A DNA stretch of 64,000 bases from NCBI GenBank assembly GCA_963827085.1, contig CAWGZY010000002.1, positions 186,001 through 250,000 on the forward strand. The letters are read 5' to 3'. The notes below the pieces were generated by a model. The model worked only from the letters and a program-made list of their open reading frames with translations. It was not told where the DNA came from and did no database searches. Below are positions 60,861 to 64,000 of the stretch, piece by piece. Every line of letters begins with the position of its first letter. The first letter of the stretch is position 1. A program made the translations under genes and the position numbers. The DNA comes from JAGVPT01 sp963827085. GTDB taxonomy: Bacteria > Bacteroidota > Ignavibacteria > UBA10030 > UBA8401.

Positions 60861-61058
60861 TAGAAGCTATCTCAAAAACGAGCTTATGCTGACCCTTCTG
60901 CCGAAGGCATGGCTTCGCCAGACGCTCCCGTTCCGCTGCAGCGGAACGGGATTGCTCAGGGTGAACAAATGGTCCGTTCATCCTGAGTAAGCGATCCCGC
61001 TCGAAGAGCGGGAGAGCGCATCGAAGGATGAAGTGACATGTTTTTGAGATAGCTTCTA
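60861..61058. mobile_element. 198-bp MITE-like element with 19-bp terminal inverted repeats
   Basis: TAGAAGCTATCTCAAAAAC (60861-60879) and its exact complement (61040-61058) bound the element. If TA is the target duplication, the element proper is GAAGC...GCTTC, as in IS630/Tc1-type derivatives. Inside are a 24-bp perfect palindrome (60927-60950, CCCGTTCCGCTG and complement), a CCCGCTC/GAGCGGG hairpin (60996-61012) and TCATCCTGAG...GGATGA words. It encodes nothing and begins three bases after the ogg stop. Confidence 0.75.
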
Positions 61059-61077
61059 ATGAACAATCGCGCGTGCG

Positions 61078-61156
61078 CGGTTCGCGCAAAGACACAAAGT
61101 CGCCAAGGTTTCTTTTTAAAATTAACTTGCGGTTTCGTGACTTAGCGTGAGAAAGT
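61078..61156. repeat. Pair of dispersed CAAAGACACAAAG/CTTAGCG-type repeats
   Basis: CGGTTCGCGCAAAGACACAA followed by AGTCGCCAAGG (61079-61109), then TTAACTTGCGGTTTCGTGAC with TTAGCGTGAG (61122-61151), repeat the same consensus in tandem. They fill the gap between the MITE and the next gene. No promoter was seen. Confidence 0.55.
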
Positions 61157-61225
61157 TTTTCGGATGTTTTAGAATAGTGCCACCTCCTTCGTAACGGGAT
61201 ACTACACAACACGACAAGAAAAGTT

Positions 61226-62383
61226 ATGGCAACACGAAAACCATTTCTGGTGCTTGGTGCCGGCTTGATGGGAAAAGCCATCGCATTCGACCTCGTCCAT
61301 TCTTCTCCGCACTACACGATAACACTCGCCGACATCGACAAAGAACGGGCCCGGCAAACTGCCGACGCTCTCGGCATGCAGAGGGTTTACCCGCGTGGAA
61401 TTGATGTACGCAATCACAGGGAAATCGTGCGGTTAATGTCGGAGCATACCGTTGTTATCAGCGCGGTAACGTTCCATCTCAATTATCTTCTTACCAAAGC
61501 CGCTATTGAGGCCGGCTCCCATTTCTGCGACCTCGGACACGACGACGGCATCGTTGAGCAGCAGTTGGCCGAAGCTTCTTTCGCGGCACAAGCGAACGTT
61601 ACAGCAATCGTCAATTGCGGCCTCGCTCCCGGACTTGCGGATATTTTGGCGATGCATGCTTTCCGGCAATTTGAAAGTGTCGATTCTTTGCAGCTGAGGG
61701 TCGGTGGATTACCGCAGCATCCACATCCCCCTTTTAACTATCAACTCGTGTTCTCGGCGGAAGGCCTTATCGAAGAGTATTCACTTAAAACGACGATTCT
61801 TCGAGAGGGGAAAATTCGAACGGTTGAACCGCTCACCGAAGTGGAAAGTCTTTCGTTTCCCCCTCCGTTTGAAAAATTGGAGGCATTTCATACGGGAGGG
61901 GGTGCTTCGCGGCTCCCGCAATTGCTTGAAGGAAGAGTGCAATCGCTCGAATACAAGACAATTCGCTATACGGGGCATTGTGAAAAAATTAAACCGCTGT
62001 TTGACGCTGGTTTTGCCGATAATGAGCCCCTGGCGCTGGGAAGCAATCTCATCACAACGCGCGAATTATTTTTGGAATTGCTTAAAAAACGTCTTACATT
62101 TAACGAACCGGATGCAGTGCTGCTTCTTGTTACTGCCCGGGGACGACAAAACGGAGCGGATAAGCGGCTTTCGTACAGGCTTATCGATCTGTTCGATGAA
62201 AAAAATGCAATGACCGCAATGATGCGCGCAACATCATATCCAACCTCCATCATTGCGCAAATGATGTTCGACGGAACAATTTCGGAGAGGGGAGTTTTCA
62301 CGGCGGAAGAAATTGTTCCCGCGGAACGCGTAATCGCCGAACTGAAAAAAAGAGATGTAAACGTCGAGACACTCTACGACTGA
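61226..62383 (+). CDS. Saccharopine dehydrogenase-like oxidoreductase
   Basis: A 385-residue NAD(P)-dependent enzyme. The Rossmann motif is FLVLGAGLMGKAIAFDL at the N-terminus. CDLGHDDGIVEQQ and VNCGLAPGLADILAMHA are typical of the saccharopine/lysine dehydrogenase family. Likely roles are lysine catabolism or a related amino-acid oxidation. Lysine 6-dehydrogenase is an alternative name for such proteins. It begins ATG at 61226 and precedes yajQ by six bases, so the three genes to the window end appear co-transcribed. Confidence 0.88.
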   Translation: MATRKPFLVLGAGLMGKAIAFDLVHSSPHYTITLADIDKERARQTADALGMQRVYPRGIDVRNHREIVRLMSEHTVVISAVTFHLNYLLTKAAIEAGSHFCDLGHDDGIVEQQLAEASFAAQANVTAIVNCGLAPGLADILAMHAFRQFESVDSLQLRVGGLPQHPHPPFNYQLVFSAEGLIEEYSLKTTILREGKIRTVEPLTEVESLSFPPPFEKLEAFHTGGGASRLPQLLEGRVQSLEYKTIRYTGHCEKIKPLFDAGFADNEPLALGSNLITTRELFLELLKKRLTFNEPDAVLLLVTARGRQNGADKRLSYRLIDLFDEKNAMTAMMRATSYPTSIIAQMMFDGTISERGVFTAEEIVPAERVIAELKKRDVNVETLYD

Positions 62384-62389
62384 CAGCCT

Positions 62390-62890
62390 ATGGCACAACA
62401 GAATTCGTTTGATATCGTTTCCGAAGTGAACATGCAGGAAGTCGACAACGCACTCAATCAGGCGCAGAAAGAAGTCGCTCAGCGCTACGACCTGAAAGAT
62501 TCCAAGTCGACGATCAATTTTGACCAGAAAGAAAAAATAGTGACTGTCAGTTCGCTCAACGAGTTTACGCTTAAGAGTGTCGTTGATGTCCTCCAGAACA
62601 AATTCATCAAACGGGGCATCCATCTCAAGTCGCTGGAATACAGCCCTGTAGAGCAGGCTGCCGGCGGGACGGCGCGGCAAAAAATCACACTGCGGGTCGG
62701 AATCGACAAAGAGAATGCGAAGACTCTCGTCAAAATCATCAAAGACTCAAAGCTCAAAGTGCAGGCGCAGATCATGGAAGAGCAGGTACGCGTTTCCGGC
62801 AAAGACCGCGACGAGCTTCAGGCCGTCATCGCAAAATTAAAGGCCCTTGACTTTCCACTTCCACTTCAATTCACCAATTACCGGTCATGA
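62390..62890 (+). CDS. yajQ: YajQ family nucleotide-binding protein
   Basis: A 166-residue cytoplasmic protein of the YajQ family, one member of which binds cyclic di-GMP. It begins QQNSFDIVSEVNMQEVDNAL, with RYDLKDSKSTINFD and the C-terminal VRVSGKDRDELQAVIAKLK. Length is standard. The stop overlaps the start of the amidase gene (ATGA). Confidence 0.96.
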   Translation: MAQQNSFDIVSEVNMQEVDNALNQAQKEVAQRYDLKDSKSTINFDQKEKIVTVSSLNEFTLKSVVDVLQNKFIKRGIHLKSLEYSPVEQAAGGTARQKITLRVGIDKENAKTLVKIIKDSKLKVQAQIMEEQVRVSGKDRDELQAVIAKLKALDFPLPLQFTNYRS

Positions 62891-64000
62891 ACAGAAATAC
62901 TTTTCGGCATGTGCTGCTTTGTGTTGTGGGATTGTTCCCTGTGCTGGACGGTTCTCTCGTGTTCGCTCAGCAGCAAGACAGCTCGGAAATTTTTGTCATC
63001 AAAAATCCCGCCGCGTCGAAATATGTCAACGCGGTAACGATAGACAGAGTGCGGTATATTTCACTCCCCGACCTCGTTCACATGTTCGGGTTGAATTATT
63101 TCTACAACTCTGCGACAAAGAAGATGGAAATCAAACTCAGCAGCGCTGAGATAAAACTCACTGCCGAGAACGCATTTGTCGTCGTGACAGATTACGCAAC
63201 GCGAAAGCAAACGCCGCTGCAGCTTCCAGTGCCGACACACAGCATCGGCGATACGCTGTACGCCCCGCTCATCTACTTTCTTCCGATCTTCAATTCGATT
63301 TCCCGGACAGAACTCGCTCTCGACACGGTGCGGGAGATGAGCCTGCCAGGATTTGATTCAACCGGGAATCTGAGGCCTGTCGACATTTCCAGTATTACGA
63401 TGGAAAGCCGGAAGAACGGCTATCTTATCCGCATCCATTCGAGGGTGAAAATAAATGATGCAGACCGGTTTGTGAGCGATAGCAATTGGTTGTACGTCAC
63501 ACTGCCAAATGTCAAAGCCGATACTGCGGCGCTCAACTCCACGACGTTGAATCCTATCGTCGAACAAATGCTCGCTGTCCAATCGCCGACTTCCGTGCAG
63601 ATATCGTTCAAGCTTCGAAAGAAAATATCCACATCGGAAATTGTCCAGGATGAAACAACCAACGATCTGCTTGTTTCCATTCAGACGGCAACGCCGCCAT
63701 CGAAAAAAGAATTAACTGCCGAGCGAAAGCGGCAGAAAGAGGAAGCGGCGCAAGAAGTGAAGCGGCAGGATAACCTTCAAACACAGCTGGATACGCTGCG
63801 TAAAAAATGGAAGCTCGATGTCATCGTGCTCGATGCGGGGCACGGCGGTAACGATCCCGGAACGCTGGGAACCATCGGTACACGCGAAAAGGATATCACA
63901 CTCGGCATCGTGTTAAAGCTCGGCAAATTGATCGAAGAACGCCTTCCCGATGTGAAGGTGGTGTATACGCGCAAGACCGACCGATTTATAGAGCTGTACC
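62887..64000 (+). CDS. N-acetylmuramoyl-L-alanine amidase, partial (cut by window edge)
   Basis: At least 371 residues of an exported amidase. A signal peptide (about residues 1-27, ending LVFAQ) is followed by a copper-amine-oxidase-like N-terminal region (SLPDLVHMFGLNYFY). A basic coiled-coil linker (about 275-305) and the start of the Amidase_3 domain follow. The first zinc histidine lies in VIVLDAGHGGNDPGT, and KDITLGIVLKLGKLIEERL and TRKTDRFI continue it. It cleaves the bond between N-acetylmuramic acid and the stem peptide in daughter cell separation. The rest lies past position 64000. Confidence 0.93.
   Translation, partial: MNRNTFRHVLLCVVGLFPVLDGSLVFAQQQDSSEIFVIKNPAASKYVNAVTIDRVRYISLPDLVHMFGLNYFYNSATKKMEIKLSSAEIKLTAENAFVVVTDYATRKQTPLQLPVPTHSIGDTLYAPLIYFLPIFNSISRTELALDTVREMSLPGFDSTGNLRPVDISSITMESRKNGYLIRIHSRVKINDADRFVSDSNWLYVTLPNVKADTAALNSTTLNPIVEQMLAVQSPTSVQISFKLRKKISTSEIVQDETTNDLLVSIQTATPPSKKELTAERKRQKEEAAQEVKRQDNLQTQLDTLRKKWKLDVIVLDAGHGGNDPGTLGTIGTREKDITLGIVLKLGKLIEERLPDVKVVYTRKTDRFIELY

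Noticed and set aside
60927..60950. 24-bp palindrome after ogg as an ordinary intrinsic terminator
   Set aside because: It has no U-run and is an internal part of a bounded element with 19-bp terminal inverted repeats.

Overview
The window looks like about 64 kb of chromosome from a Gram-negative bacterium of the FCB group (Bacteroidota/Chlorobiota/Ignavibacteriota). Pointers are two TonB-dependent receptors, a lipoprotein with a FlgD-like/type IX-style NYPNPF domain, a beta-barrel outer membrane protein, a bactofilin, a futalosine-pathway MqnA-like protein, and an F-type ATPase operon that has B-E-F-H-A-G but lacks the beta and epsilon genes. The affiliation is an inference from gene content, not a phylogenetic result. 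I see no rRNA, tRNA or CRISPR array. Genes are dense and mostly on the minus strand in the first 17 kb.

1-17.8 kb (minus strand): partial cysS, a GxxExxY protein, recN, an ORF6N protein, then one long housekeeping series read from high to low coordinates: two membrane/cell-surface glycosyltransferases, an M23 peptidase, a bactofilin, atpZ-atpI-atpB-E-F-H-A-G, ffh, rpsP, khpA, rimM, trmD, rplS and mqnA. 18-25 kb: a class V aminotransferase with an alpha/beta hydrolase, a lipoprotein with a beta-barrel protein, and the convergent rlmD/ABC-F pair. 25.6-28.2 kb: an SPFH membrane protein coupled to a small Arc-like repressor behind a consensus promoter with an overlapping operator, then a secreted hydrolase. 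28-37 kb: MBL hydrolase with a response regulator, an EamA transporter, an ABC exporter, a secreted protein with a fourfold repeated domain, a DUF885-type peptidase and a TSUP permease. 37-51 kb: a TonB receptor, a GalT-like protein, a phosphohexomutase, a DNA methyltransferase fused to a nuclease-like domain, enolase, glycerate kinase and a secreted glycogen-debranching-type enzyme. 51-54 kb: a large hybrid sensor kinase broken by a one-base insertion.

54-61 kb carries two coherent modules. The first, on the minus strand, is a thiamine module: a sigma70-type promoter, a TPP riboswitch, an intrinsic terminator as expression platform, a TonB receptor, thiamine pyrophosphokinase and a sodium:solute symporter that is the likely inner-membrane partner. 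The second, on the plus strand, is a compact 8-oxoguanine (GO) repair set: a MutT-like Nudix enzyme, MutY and an archaeal-type Ogg2 lyase in a row. A 198-bp MITE-like element follows directly. 61-64 kb: a saccharopine-dehydrogenase-like enzyme, YajQ and a truncated N-acetylmuramoyl-L-alanine amidase.

A genome-scale theme is the presence of several short dispersed repeats. They lie between genes and also inside reading frames: rlmD, the ABC-F gene and glycerate kinase each carry an in-frame insertion of what reads as intergenic repeat sequence.
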